8,811 nt of DNA. Origin: an uncultured Mycoplasmatota bacterium. GTDB taxonomy: Bacteria; Bacillota_I; Bacilli_A; RF39; UBA660. Below are positions 1-6,884 of the stretch, one piece after another. The DNA is taken from NCBI GenBank assembly GCA_946528555.1, contig CAMMYS010000038.1, positions 1-8,811 on the forward strand. The letters run 5' to 3'. The position numbers and the translations under genes were made by a program. A model generated the notes under the pieces. It saw only the letters and a program-made list of their open reading frames with translations, was not told the origin of the DNA and did not search any database. Position 1 is the first letter of the stretch. Each line of letters opens with the position of its first letter.

Positions 1-2022
1 GGATATATAAATAATTTTTTAAATCCAAGTAGATATATAAAAATAAATAGTGGAGATTTAATATCAAAAGAAGAAGTAGAAAAAACAATAGTAAGACCAA
101 ATATGACAGTATCATCATATATGTATGATGGAACTAAATTTTGGGCAAAAGATAAATATGTAATTGGAGAAACAATTGATCAAGATGCAAATGCAAATGT
201 TAAAACTAAAGTAACAGAAATAGTTCTTCATGATACAAAAGTAAAAGGAACAGGAAAATATACTGATCCATGGATATTTATTGACACATATAAAGTTACA
301 GTGTTTACAAGTGCCAATGGTATGATAGATGGACAACAATCAGCAACTAAAAATGTTGATTCAAATGGAAACGTTTCATTTACTATAGAACCAAATTCAG
401 GATATAAGTATCTTAATAATAATTGTGGTGCAACATCAGAAGTAGCTGGAAACATATTAACAATTAGAAATGTAGAAAAAGATATATCATGTAGTGTAAG
501 TTTTGAAGCGTCTAAATATTCTAATACATTACCAGTACCATATAAAACAGTACATATAAATTTAACAAATAGTAATGTAACATATAGATTTGATGATACT
601 CCAAAAGGACCATCACCAAATACTTTTGCAGCAATATATTTACAAGGATATTATACAGATGAAACATTAAAGACAAGAATTGGAAAACTAACAAATATAC
701 CAAGTAGAAAAGGATGGACATTTAATGGATATTATGTAAAAAGATCTAACTTTAGTAAGTTAGATGAAATAGCTTCTACAGATGAATTATTAATAAACAA
801 TAAAGGATTTTTTGAAACAACATATAGTTTATTAAAAGATAATACAACTAAAGAAGTAATAGGATTCAGCATAGAACCAAATAAATATAAGATAACATTT
901 AATAAAGCTGGGGGAAGTGGTGGAACTTCAGAAGTAGTAGATTGGCCATATGAACATGATATGCCTGTAATAACAAAACCAACTAGAACTGGATGGACAT
1001 TCTATGGTTACTTTACACAAGCTAACGGTGCTGGGGATAAATATTATAATAAAGATGGAACAGCATCAAGAATATTTAATCCATCGACACTCGGAAATCT
1101 AACATTGTATGCATATTGGGTAGATGATATAGCACCTGAGTGTTCTGTAGCAAGATCTCATACAGGAACTGTAGATGGAGTAACATTTGATATAACATGT
1201 ACTGATGAAGGAACAGGTTGTGATGCTACGCAATCATATACAAGAACTGGTGTTAAATCAACACCAACATATACTGTTAAAGATCGTGCAGGTAATGTAA
1301 CAACTTGTACAGGAACATCGGTAAGAGCACAAAATCAAAGAAAAACTTGTACTTTATATTCATATTGTGAACATAGTAATTGTGGTGTAAAAGAATATAA
1401 TTCATGTTCTCACTCAGAATGTGGAGTAGGAGCTTACAAATCATGTGCTACTGCGGGTTGTGGAGTTGCAACATGTACAAAGAGTTGCTGTGGTTGTCAA
1501 AGTCATAGTTCTTGTCGAAACTCGAGTTGTACTTGTGCACAATATAAATCTTGTGGTTGTGGATATAATACTTGTGCTGCATATGCATGTGGGCAAGAAC
1601 CTTATGATTGTAGTTATTACCAAAATCCAAGTGCTAGTAATGGGTGGTGTTCAGGAGAATCTTGCTATGTACCTAAAACTTGTTATAGAAATAAAACATG
1701 TGCTACTTCAGAATGCGGGCCTAAATATTGTAGGGCAAGTTATTGTGGTTGTGAAACGTATAATTCATGTGTAAGTGATAGTTGCGCTTGTGCAGTATAT
1801 AATACATGTTCAACAGCATCTTGTTGTGGATATAAAACATGTTCTCACCCAGAATGTGGAGTTTCATGGTATAAAACATGTGCTACTCCAGGTTGTGGTG
1901 TTAAACATTATAATTCATGTCGTACATCACCTTGTGGTTGTGATACATGGAGTAATTGGGCAGATATAGGAAGTTGTTCTACATCACCAAACGTATATCA
2001 ATGTAGAACAATATATTTCTAA
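1..2022 (+). CDS. Large cysteine-rich surface protein with InlB/Ig-like repeats (5' end outside window)
   Basis: The frame is open from base 1, so the start and any signal peptide or N-terminal membrane anchor lie upstream; the ATG at 103 is internal and has no ribosome binding site. Visible order: an N-terminal stretch with a GTGKYTDPW motif (about 247-276) of a kind common in repeat-bearing surface proteins; a divergent beta-repeat domain (289-507); a stretch with a GWTFNGYY motif (about 550-740); a Listeria-Bacteroides (InlB B/Flg_new) repeat (886-1119) with GWTFYGYF and ending LTLYAYW; an Ig-like domain (about 1129-1320) starting APECS and containing KDRAGNVTTC; then a cysteine-rich repeat tract to the stop. 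InlB-type repeats are typical of exported adhesins, so an extracellular role in adhesion or surface structure is inferred, not shown. No LPXTG motif or C-terminal membrane segment is present, so anchoring must be N-terminal or non-covalent. The ligand is unknown. Confidence 0.85.
   Translation, partial: GYINNFLNPSRYIKINSGDLISKEEVEKTIVRPNMTVSSYMYDGTKFWAKDKYVIGETIDQDANANVKTKVTEIVLHDTKVKGTGKYTDPWIFIDTYKVTVFTSANGMIDGQQSATKNVDSNGNVSFTIEPNSGYKYLNNNCGATSEVAGNILTIRNVEKDISCSVSFEASKYSNTLPVPYKTVHINLTNSNVTYRFDDTPKGPSPNTFAAIYLQGYYTDETLKTRIGKLTNIPSRKGWTFNGYYVKRSNFSKLDEIASTDELLINNKGFFETTYSLLKDNTTKEVIGFSIEPNKYKITFNKAGGSGGTSEVVDWPYEHDMPVITKPTRTGWTFYGYFTQANGAGDKYYNKDGTASRIFNPSTLGNLTLYAYWVDDIAPECSVARSHTGTVDGVTFDITCTDEGTGCDATQSYTRTGVKSTPTYTVKDRAGNVTTCTGTSVRAQNQRKTCTLYSYCEHSNCGVKEYNSCSHSECGVGAYKSCATAGCGVATCTKSCCGCQSHSSCRNSSCTCAQYKSCGCGYNTCAAYACGQEPYDCSYYQNPSASNGWCSGESCYVPKTCYRNKTCATSECGPKYCRASYCGCETYNSCVSDSCACAVYNTCSTASCCGYKTCSHPECGVSWYKTCATPGCGVKHYNSCRTSPCGCDTWSNWADIGSCSTSPNVYQCRTIYF
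1348..2004 (+). repeat. Tandem ~39-bp repeats encoding 13-residue Cys repeats
   Basis: This part of the surface-protein gene encodes 42 cysteines in 219 codons (about 19%). Most units fit the consensus Y-[NK]-[ST]-C-x4-C-G-[VC]-x2, for example YNSCSHSECGVGA, YKSCATAGCGVAT, YKTCATPGCGVKH and YNSCRTSPCGCDT. A non-repeat interruption (about 1609-1674) lies in the middle. The units are degenerate at the DNA level, which suggests old duplication under protein-level selection. The spacing suggests a rod of stacked disulfide loops or a metal-binding array; neither is proven. Confidence 0.85.
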
Positions 2023-2070
2023 AAATATAAAAAAAAACACTTGAAATAATTAGATTGATATGCTAATACA

Positions 2071-2322
2071 ATGTATCTAAAAATATTTAATGGTAGTACT
2101 GAGATTAATTCAACAAGTTGTGAGATAAAACCATATACTAGTTATGGACAACCAGATACATGGGATAGAACATGTTCAATATCATTTGCAACACCAACAG
2201 CTAATGTAACATATAAGTATAGAGCAATTGTAAACAATAATGGTTGTATATTAGATGGCCATATCAGAAATACTGCATGGGGTAATTGTAACGAATTAAC
2301 TGGATACATTAAAAATTATTAA
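2071..2322 (+). CDS. 83-aa hypothetical protein, possibly detached C-terminal fragment of the surface protein
   Basis: I do not recognise this small ORF. Its protein starts MYLKIFNGSTEI and has four cysteines, many Thr/Asn/Ser residues and a VTYKYRAIV strand typical of Ig-like beta-sandwich modules in surface proteins. Codon choice (ATA, ACA, CCA, GTA) resembles the gene upstream. It lies in exactly the same frame as that gene, separated by stop codons at 2020, 2047 and 2056 and a run of nine A (2029-2037). No Shine-Dalgarno sequence precedes the ATG and no signal peptide is visible. The likeliest reading is a former C-terminal domain cut off by mutation, hence a pseudogene fragment; an independently translated small protein cannot be excluded. 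A terminator follows directly. Confidence 0.5.
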   Translation: MYLKIFNGSTEINSTSCEIKPYTSYGQPDTWDRTCSISFATPTANVTYKYRAIVNNNGCILDGHIRNTAWGNCNELTGYIKNY

Positions 2323-2323
2323 T

Positions 2324-2347
2324 AAAAAGCACAAATGTGCTTTTTTA
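2324..2347 (+). terminator. Rho-independent terminator after surface-protein block
   Basis: The hairpin GCAC-AAAT-GTGC (2329-2340) is flanked by A5 on the 5' side (2324-2328) and a run of six T on the 3' side (2341-2346), so the stem can extend to nine pairs. It starts one base after the stop codon of the 83-codon ORF. The A/T flanks could make it work on both strands. Confidence 0.85.
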
Positions 2348-2376
2348 TTGACAAATTATTTATTTTAATGTATACT
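2348..2376 (+). promoter_or_regulatory. Sigma-A-type promoter of the T-box/HD/valS operon
   Basis: A perfect -35 box TTGACA (2348-2353) is followed by a 17-base spacer and a -10 box TATACT (2371-2376). Transcription should start near 2383-2386, just 5' of the T-box leader. The -35 box begins two bases after the T-run of the preceding terminator, so the two transcription units are packed back to back. Confidence 0.85.
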
Positions 2377-2383
2377 TCTCTTT

Positions 2384-2596
2384 GTACAAACAAGGAACAA
2401 GAGGAGTAATTTACGTAGTTTATGAGAGATGAAAAGTCACCGGGTGAGAGCTTTTCTTAAATGAAATAAATGAAGGTAGCTTGGGAGTTTAATATCTGAA
2501 ATGAGTAAGATGTTACGTGATTATGCGTTAAATAAAAGAGTTTTAAATAAGGTGGTACCACGATTTATTCGTCCTTTGGTATTGCCTTTTTATTTT
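2384..2596 (+). promoter_or_regulatory. T-box riboswitch, tRNA-Val specific
   Basis: The leader carries the conserved T-box core AAGGTGGTACCACG (2549-2562). Upstream lie a stem I with the AGAGGAGTA-type lower motif (about 2400-2408), a distal helix GAAAAG/CTTTTC with a GGGTGAGAG loop (about 2428-2457), and the specifier region GAAGGTAGC. The specifier is read as GTA (2476-2478, Val). GGT (Gly) is also present one base earlier, but the bulge UGGU (2553-2556) pairs with a tRNA 3' end ACCA, which fits the A73 of tRNA-Val and not the U73 of bacterial tRNA-Gly. valS downstream agrees. Uncharged tRNA-Val should stabilise the antiterminator and allow transcription of the HD gene and valS when charged valyl-tRNA is scarce. 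Confidence 0.93.
2549..2596 (+). terminator. T-box intrinsic terminator (attenuator)
   Basis: In the no-tRNA state the 3' half of the T-box can form a long hairpin: AAGGU plus GGUACC (2549-2559) pairs with GGUAUU plus GCCUU (2578-2588), with wobble pairs, and ACGA (2560-2563) pairs with UCGU (2569-2572) inside. It ends in T5-A-T4 (2587-2596). The T tract runs directly into the GGAGG ribosome binding site of the next gene. It competes with the antiterminator formed around 2549-2562. Confidence 0.8.
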
Positions 2597-2606
2597 GGAG
2601 GAAAGA

Positions 2607-3350
2607 ATGAACGAGAATTTTGATGAATTTGATAAGTATGCACTGAAATATGATTTAACAGAAAAAATGATTGAATATAAATATAATCATTCTTATAGAG
2701 TTGTTCATCAAGCAGAGGAGATATGTAGAAGTATAAATACAGATACAGTTGAAAGAGATTTAGCATCTAATATAGCACTTTTACATGATATAGCTAGATT
2801 TAGACAATGGACTGAATATAAAACATTTAATGATCAAAAATCTTTTGATCATGGCGATGAAGGTGTTAAGATTCTTTTTGATGAAGGGGAAATTCAAAAT
2901 TATATTATTGATAAAGATGATTATGAAATAGTCAAAAAAGCAATATATAATCATAATAAATTTGATTTAGATTTTAGTAAGTTAACTCAAAGAGAAGCAC
3001 TTCATTGTAAAATAATTAGAGATGCTGATAAAATTGATATATTATATGCATTTTCAACAAATAGATTACTTGAATTACAAGAAGATGATAGTGAAATAAA
3101 TCCAGTTATAAAAGAAGATTTCTTTGAACATAAAGAAACATTAAATAAAGAAATTAAATCTAAAAATGATAGAATTATTTCTATGATGGCTTTATGTTTT
3201 GATCTTAATTATGACTATAGTAAAGAACGAGTCTATAGGGAAGATTATATCGGAAAAATGTATAAACATTTAAAGAATAAAAAAATATTTAAACCTTATG
3301 TAGATGAAGTAAAAAAATATTTAAAAGGAGAGATTAAAAATGTTAGATAA
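2607..3350 (+). CDS. HD-domain metal-dependent phosphohydrolase
   Basis: A 247-residue soluble protein with an HD-superfamily pattern: H28 (in NHSYRVVHQA), the H60-D61 doublet (LLHDIARF), H82 (SFDHGDEG), H116 (YNHNK) and D139/D141 (RDADKID). These fit a metal-binding phosphohydrolase site. The family is common in Firmicutes but its substrate (nucleotide, alarmone or other phosphoester) cannot be read from sequence. The ATG at 2607 is chosen because GGAGG (2597-2601) lies five bases upstream; the in-frame TTG at 2595 overlaps that site and is rejected. The gene comes directly after the tRNA-Val T-box and overlaps valS by 11 bases, so it should be expressed with valS during valine-tRNA shortage. 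The function of this pairing is unknown. Confidence 0.88.
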   Translation: MNENFDEFDKYALKYDLTEKMIEYKYNHSYRVVHQAEEICRSINTDTVERDLASNIALLHDIARFRQWTEYKTFNDQKSFDHGDEGVKILFDEGEIQNYIIDKDDYEIVKKAIYNHNKFDLDFSKLTQREALHCKIIRDADKIDILYAFSTNRLLELQEDDSEINPVIKEDFFEHKETLNKEIKSKNDRIISMMALCFDLNYDYSKERVYREDYIGKMYKHLKNKKIFKPYVDEVKKYLKGEIKNVR

Positions 3351-5868
3351 AAAATATGATCATATTAAAACTGAGCAAGGTAAATATGATATATGGAAAG
3401 AAAAAGGCTATTTTAAAGCAGATAATAAATCAAATAAGCCACCATTTTGTATTGTAATTCCACCTCCAAATGTAACAGGTAAATTACATATTGGTCATGC
3501 TTATGATACTGCTATACAAGATGCTATTGTTAGATATAAAAGAATGCAAGGTTTTGATACATTATGGTTACCAGGAATGGATCATGCTGCAATATCAACT
3601 GAAGCAAAAGTTGTTAAAAAATTAAAAGATGAAGGTATTGATAAATACGAATATGGAAGAGAAAATTTCTTAAAAGCTTGTTGGGATTGGACTCATGAAT
3701 ATGGGGATAGTATTAGAAGTCAATGGGCAGCTCTTGGACTTTCTGTTGATTATACAAGAGAAAGATTTACTTTAGATGAAGATTTAAATAGAGCAGTTAG
3801 AAAAGTATTTGTAGATTATTATAATAAAGGATTAATCTATAGAGGAGAAAGAATTATTAACTGGGATCCAGCTGCTCAAACAGCTCTTTCTAATGAAGAA
3901 GTTATTTATAAATCTGAAAAGAGTGCTTTCTATCATATTAAATATAAACTTGAAGATAGTGAAGAGTATTTAGATGTTGCTACTACAAGACCAGAAACAT
4001 TATTTGGTGATACAGCAGTAGCAGTAAATGAAAAAGATAAAAGATATAAAAAATTTGTTGGAAAGAATGTTATTCTTCCACTTGTTAATAAACCAATACC
4101 AGTTATTACTGATGAACATGCTGATATGACTAAAGGAACAGGTGTTGTTAAAATAACTCCAGCACATGATCCTAATGACTTTGAAGTAGGAGAAAGACAT
4201 AACCTAGAACGTATTGTTATTATGAATGATGATGCTACTATGAATGAAAATGCTCCAGGATATGAGGGTATGACTAGAGAAGATTGTCGTGAAAAAGTAG
4301 TAAAAGATTTAGAAAAATTAGGTTTATTGCTTGAAATAGAACCTTTAGTACATGAAGTTGGTCATAGCGAAAGAACAGGTGTTATGGTTGAACCAATGAT
4401 TAAAGAGCAATGGTTTGTTAAGATGGCACCTCTTGCTAAAACTGTTTTAGATTTCCAAGATGATAAAGAAAAGAAAATAAATTTTGTACCAAAAAGATTT
4501 GAAAAAGTATTAAGACACTGGATGGATATTTCTCATGATTGGTGTATTTCAAGACAATTATGGTGGGGACATAGAATTCCTGCTTGGTATAGAGGAGAAG
4601 AAGTATACGTTGGAATGGAAGCTCCTGAAGGTGAAGGATGGGTACAAGATGAAGATGTATTAGACACATGGTTCTCTAGTGCATTATGGCCTTTTTCAAC
4701 ACTTGGTTGGCCAGATAAAACTGCTGATTTAGAAAGATATTTTCCAACTGATTGTTTAGTAACAGGGTATGATATTATATTCTTCTGGGTAGCTAGAATG
4801 GCTTTTCAAACTGAATATACTCTTGGAGCTAGACCATTTAAAGATTGTGTAATTCATGGTTTAATTAGAGATAAACAAGGTAGAAAGATGTCTAAATCAT
4901 TAGGTAATGGTGTAGATCCATTTGATATGGTAGAAAAATATGGTGCAGATGCATTACGTTATTATTTAACTACTGATGGTTCTATGGGACTTGATTTAAG
5001 ATTTGATGAAGTTAAATTAACAGCAACTTGGAATTTCATTAATAAAATATGGAATGCTTCAAGATTTGTTTTAATGAATATTGAAGATATTAAAAATATT
5101 AAACTTGAATATCTAAAACCTGAAGATAAATGGATACTTTCTAAATATGAAAATACTATTAAAAAAGTAACAAAACATATGGATAAGTATGAGTTTAATT
5201 TAGCTGGTTCTGAAATATATGATTTCACATGGAATTATTTCTGTGATTATTATATTGAAATGGCTAAATATTCATTAGATTCTATGGCTACTAAATCAAC
5301 ATTATGTTTTGTACTTGCTGGTATCTTAAAAATGTTACATCCATTTATGCCATTTGTAACAGAAGAAATATATTCTATGTTACCAGTTAAAGATAGTGAA
5401 TCTATTATGATTAGTGAATATCCAAAATATGATAAGAAATTAATCTTTAATACTGAAGAAGAAGCTGTAGATGATGCTGTTGAATTCATTAAAAATTTCA
5501 GAAATGTTAAAGCAGAAAATAATATTACTAAAGAAATGAAAGTAATGTTTGATACTGAAGATGATAATGAATTAATAGTTAAAATGTTAAAATTAGAAGA
5601 TCATTTAGTTAAAGAACCTTTAGGTATTAAAGCATATAAAGTATTCTCTAATAGAATAAGAGCAAATATTTTCTTTGAAAAAGTTGAAACTGAAGCTGAT
5701 AAATTAGCTCGTGAGGCTCAAATTAAATTATTACAAACTTCTATTGAAAGAAGAGAAAAATTATTATCAAATGAAAATTATGTTAATAAAGCTCCTGCTA
5801 ATATAGTAGAAATGGATAAACAAAAATTAGCTGAAGAAAAGAAAAAACTTGAAGAATTATTAAAGTAA
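3340..5868 (+). CDS. valS: Valyl-tRNA synthetase
   Basis: Class I cytoplasmic synthetase that activates valine with ATP and charges tRNA-Val. Visible features: PPPNVTGKLHIGH, with the HIGH motif at residues 50-53; the CP1 editing domain with TTRPET (215-220) and HDPNDFE (276-282), which clears mischarged threonine; the ISRQLWWGHRIPAWY segment; WFSSALWPFSTLGWP (444 onward), characteristic of ValS; KMSKS at 516-520; a helical anticodon-binding domain; and a C-terminal coiled coil (about 783-842) typical of ValS tRNA contacts. At 842 residues it is somewhat shorter than the roughly 880 of Bacillus ValS but looks complete. A GGAG site (3327-3330) inside the end of the HD gene precedes the ATG by nine bases; the 11-base overlap suggests translational coupling. 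A tRNA-Val T-box controls the operon. The DHAAIST variant of the usual DHAGIAT is mild. Confidence 0.98.
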   Translation: MLDKKYDHIKTEQGKYDIWKEKGYFKADNKSNKPPFCIVIPPPNVTGKLHIGHAYDTAIQDAIVRYKRMQGFDTLWLPGMDHAAISTEAKVVKKLKDEGIDKYEYGRENFLKACWDWTHEYGDSIRSQWAALGLSVDYTRERFTLDEDLNRAVRKVFVDYYNKGLIYRGERIINWDPAAQTALSNEEVIYKSEKSAFYHIKYKLEDSEEYLDVATTRPETLFGDTAVAVNEKDKRYKKFVGKNVILPLVNKPIPVITDEHADMTKGTGVVKITPAHDPNDFEVGERHNLERIVIMNDDATMNENAPGYEGMTREDCREKVVKDLEKLGLLLEIEPLVHEVGHSERTGVMVEPMIKEQWFVKMAPLAKTVLDFQDDKEKKINFVPKRFEKVLRHWMDISHDWCISRQLWWGHRIPAWYRGEEVYVGMEAPEGEGWVQDEDVLDTWFSSALWPFSTLGWPDKTADLERYFPTDCLVTGYDIIFFWVARMAFQTEYTLGARPFKDCVIHGLIRDKQGRKMSKSLGNGVDPFDMVEKYGADALRYYLTTDGSMGLDLRFDEVKLTATWNFINKIWNASRFVLMNIEDIKNIKLEYLKPEDKWILSKYENTIKKVTKHMDKYEFNLAGSEIYDFTWNYFCDYYIEMAKYSLDSMATKSTLCFVLAGILKMLHPFMPFVTEEIYSMLPVKDSESIMISEYPKYDKKLIFNTEEEAVDDAVEFIKNFRNVKAENNITKEMKVMFDTEDDNELIVKMLKLEDHLVKEPLGIKAYKVFSNRIRANIFFEKVETEADKLAREAQIKLLQTSIERREKLLSNENYVNKAPANIVEMDKQKLAEEKKKLEELLK

Positions 5869-5876
5869 TATTAATA

Positions 5877-5910
5877 AAACTAATTTCTTAATGAAATTAG
5901 TTTTTGTTTG
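5877..5910 (+). terminator. Rho-independent terminator after valS
   Basis: A perfect 11-base-pair stem AAACTAATTTC (5877-5887) / GAAATTAGTTT (5893-5903) with a five-base loop TTAAT, followed by a T-rich tail. The stem is AT-rich but long. It lies eight bases after the valS stop and ends the T-box operon. Confidence 0.85.
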
Positions 5911-5916
5911 TATATA

Positions 5917-5945
5917 TTGTTAAAAATGTTATTTTTTGATAAAAT
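5917..5945 (+). promoter_or_regulatory. Probable promoter of the ireB-ruvX-mltG-trmR operon
   Basis: The -35-like TTGTTA (5917-5922), a 17-base spacer and the -10 box TAAAAT (5940-5945) with an upstream TG (5937-5938, extended -10) form a plausible housekeeping promoter. Initiation would fall near 5952, almost at the AGGGAG ribosome binding site (5953-5958). The 5' leader would therefore be only about 14 bases, unusually short. Confidence 0.6.
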
Positions 5946-5965
5946 GATTGTGAGGGAGTGATATT

Positions 5966-6214
5966 ATGTTAAAAGATAAAACTACTGTTATTGATACTAA
6001 AACTATTATTAGTGAAAATACTAAACAAGAACTTAAAAATATTTGTTATGATTTAGAAGAGAGAGGATATAATTCAACAAAACAAATTGTTGCTTATTTA
6101 GTAAGTGGAGATCCTGGTTATATTTCTAGTTATAAAGAATGTAGAAATAGAATAGCTAAGTTTAAAAGAGAAGACTTACTTGAAGTTATGTTAGTTGAAT
6201 TTTTAAACAAATGA
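5966..6214 (+). CDS. ireB: IreB/ReoM family regulator (DUF965)
   Basis: An 82-residue protein of the IreB (Enterococcus) / ReoM (Listeria) / YrzL (Bacillus) family, recognised from GYNSTKQIVAYLVSGDPGYI (34-53), the following basic stretch and the usual size. In the family it is a small cytosolic target of the PASTA-domain Ser/Thr kinase (IreK/PrkA); in Listeria, ReoM controls ClpCP-dependent turnover of MurA and hence peptidoglycan synthesis. The N-terminus is MLKDKTTVIDT: Thr6/Thr7 sit where the family's phosphorylated threonine lies, but phosphorylation here is inferred. AGGGAG (5953-5958) precedes the ATG by seven bases. The stop overlaps the ruvX start as ATGA. It heads the operon, as is usual in Bacilli, where alaS often precedes it; here valS does. 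Confidence 0.93.
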   Translation: MLKDKTTVIDTKTIISENTKQELKNICYDLEERGYNSTKQIVAYLVSGDPGYISSYKECRNRIAKFKREDLLEVMLVEFLNK

Positions 6215-6630
6215 TTTATTTAGGATTAGATTTAGGTAGTAAGACTTTAGGTTTATCAATTAGTGATAGAACATCTTTAATTGCGACATCATTAGAAGTT
6301 ATTAGATATGAAAATTATGAAGATTTATTTAATAGATTAGATGAAGTTGTAGAAAGTAAAAATGTTGATGCTTTTGTACTAGGAAATCCATTAAATTTAA
6401 ATGGTAGTATGAGTACAAGAAGTGAAATCACTCTTGAGTTTAAAACATTACTTGAAAAAAGATATAATAAAAAAGTATTTATGCAAGATGAAAGACTTAG
6501 TACAGTTGAAGCAGAAAGAATGTTAATAAGTAATGATACTAAGAGAAAAAATAGAAAAAAAGTTATTGATAAAATAGCTGCTACAATAATATTACAAGGA
6601 TATTTAGATAGGATTAATCATGAAAGATAA
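6211..6630 (+). CDS. ruvX: YqgF/RuvX family RNase H-like nuclease
   Basis: A 139-residue protein, the family's normal length, with the RNase H-fold pattern: GLDLGSKTLGLSISD with D7, VLGNPLNLNG (57-65), QDERLSTVEAER with D93, E94 and E100, and DKIAATIILQGYLD with D120. Family members are described as putative Holliday-junction resolvases and in E. coli YqgF is linked to 16S rRNA 5'-end maturation; which role applies here is not visible. The ATG overlaps the ireB stop (ATGA), so translation is probably coupled, since no strong ribosome binding site precedes it. The usual G before the LPLN-type motif reads GN here, a small deviation. Cytoplasmic. Confidence 0.94.
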   Translation: MIYLGLDLGSKTLGLSISDRTSLIATSLEVIRYENYEDLFNRLDEVVESKNVDAFVLGNPLNLNGSMSTRSEITLEFKTLLEKRYNKKVFMQDERLSTVEAERMLISNDTKRKNRKKVIDKIAATIILQGYLDRINHER

Positions 6631-6883
6631 TTATATTACTTTGAAAGATAAAAAAGGGAATAAAAAGGAATATAGAATTTTATTAAATATTGAAGAAACT
6701 ACTAATAATGTAAATTATGTAATATATACAGATGATAGTAAAAATGCAAATGGTGAAGTAAAGGCATATGCTTCTACTTATGTTTTGAGTGAGAAGGGAA
6801 ATATGACAAAATTTAAACCTGTTGAAATGAAAGAAGAGTTTGATTTTATAGAACAAATATTATCTTCTTTGGAAGGAAATTAA
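6620..6883 (+). CDS. yrzB: DUF1292 family protein (YrzB-like)
   Basis: A small acidic protein of 87 residues. It matches DUF1292/YrzB by its pattern of a central YVIYTDD strand, a VKAYASTYV strand and a C-terminal acidic helix (MKEEFDFIEQIL), and by its place between ruvX and mltG, which is conserved in Bacilli. No catalytic motif, signal peptide or membrane segment is visible and the function of the family is unknown. The start overlaps ruvX by 11 bases; AGGA (6610-6613) lies six bases upstream. The next gene starts one base after its stop. Confidence 0.85.
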   Translation: MKDNYITLKDKKGNKKEYRILLNIEETTNNVNYVIYTDDSKNANGEVKAYASTYVLSEKGNMTKFKPVEMKEEFDFIEQILSSLEGN

Positions 6884-6884
6884 T

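Noticed and set aside
103..105. ATG at 103 as the start of the surface protein
   Set aside because: The frame is open back to base 1 with coherent coding sequence, and no ribosome binding site precedes 103.
1445..1774. A 109-codon + strand ORF in another frame, rich in Val/Leu/His
   Set aside because: It is a frame-shifted shadow of the Cys repeats (TGT-rich DNA read as GTT/GTG); no ribosome binding site, and the Cys frame has the clear repeat and domain pattern.
1348..2004. Periodic repeats resembling a CRISPR or satellite array
   Set aside because: Units are degenerate, contiguous without unique spacers, and keep an open reading frame with conserved Cys positions; they are protein repeats.
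2475..2477. Glycine specifier GGU in the T-box
   Set aside because: The UGGU bulge does not match U73 of tRNA-Gly, and valS lies in the operon.
2595..2606. TTG start at 2595 adding four residues to the HD protein
   Set aside because: It overlaps the GGAGG site that serves the ATG at 2607, and would itself have only the terminator T tract upstream.
4000..5489. Several minus-strand ORFs of 66-88 codons opposite valS
   Set aside because: They mirror the valS codon pattern, have no ribosome binding sites and no recognisable domains.
6212..6214. Mycoplasma-type code with TGA as Trp
   Set aside because: Conserved Trp positions in ValS use TGG, and the ireB protein ends at its family's usual length at this TGA.
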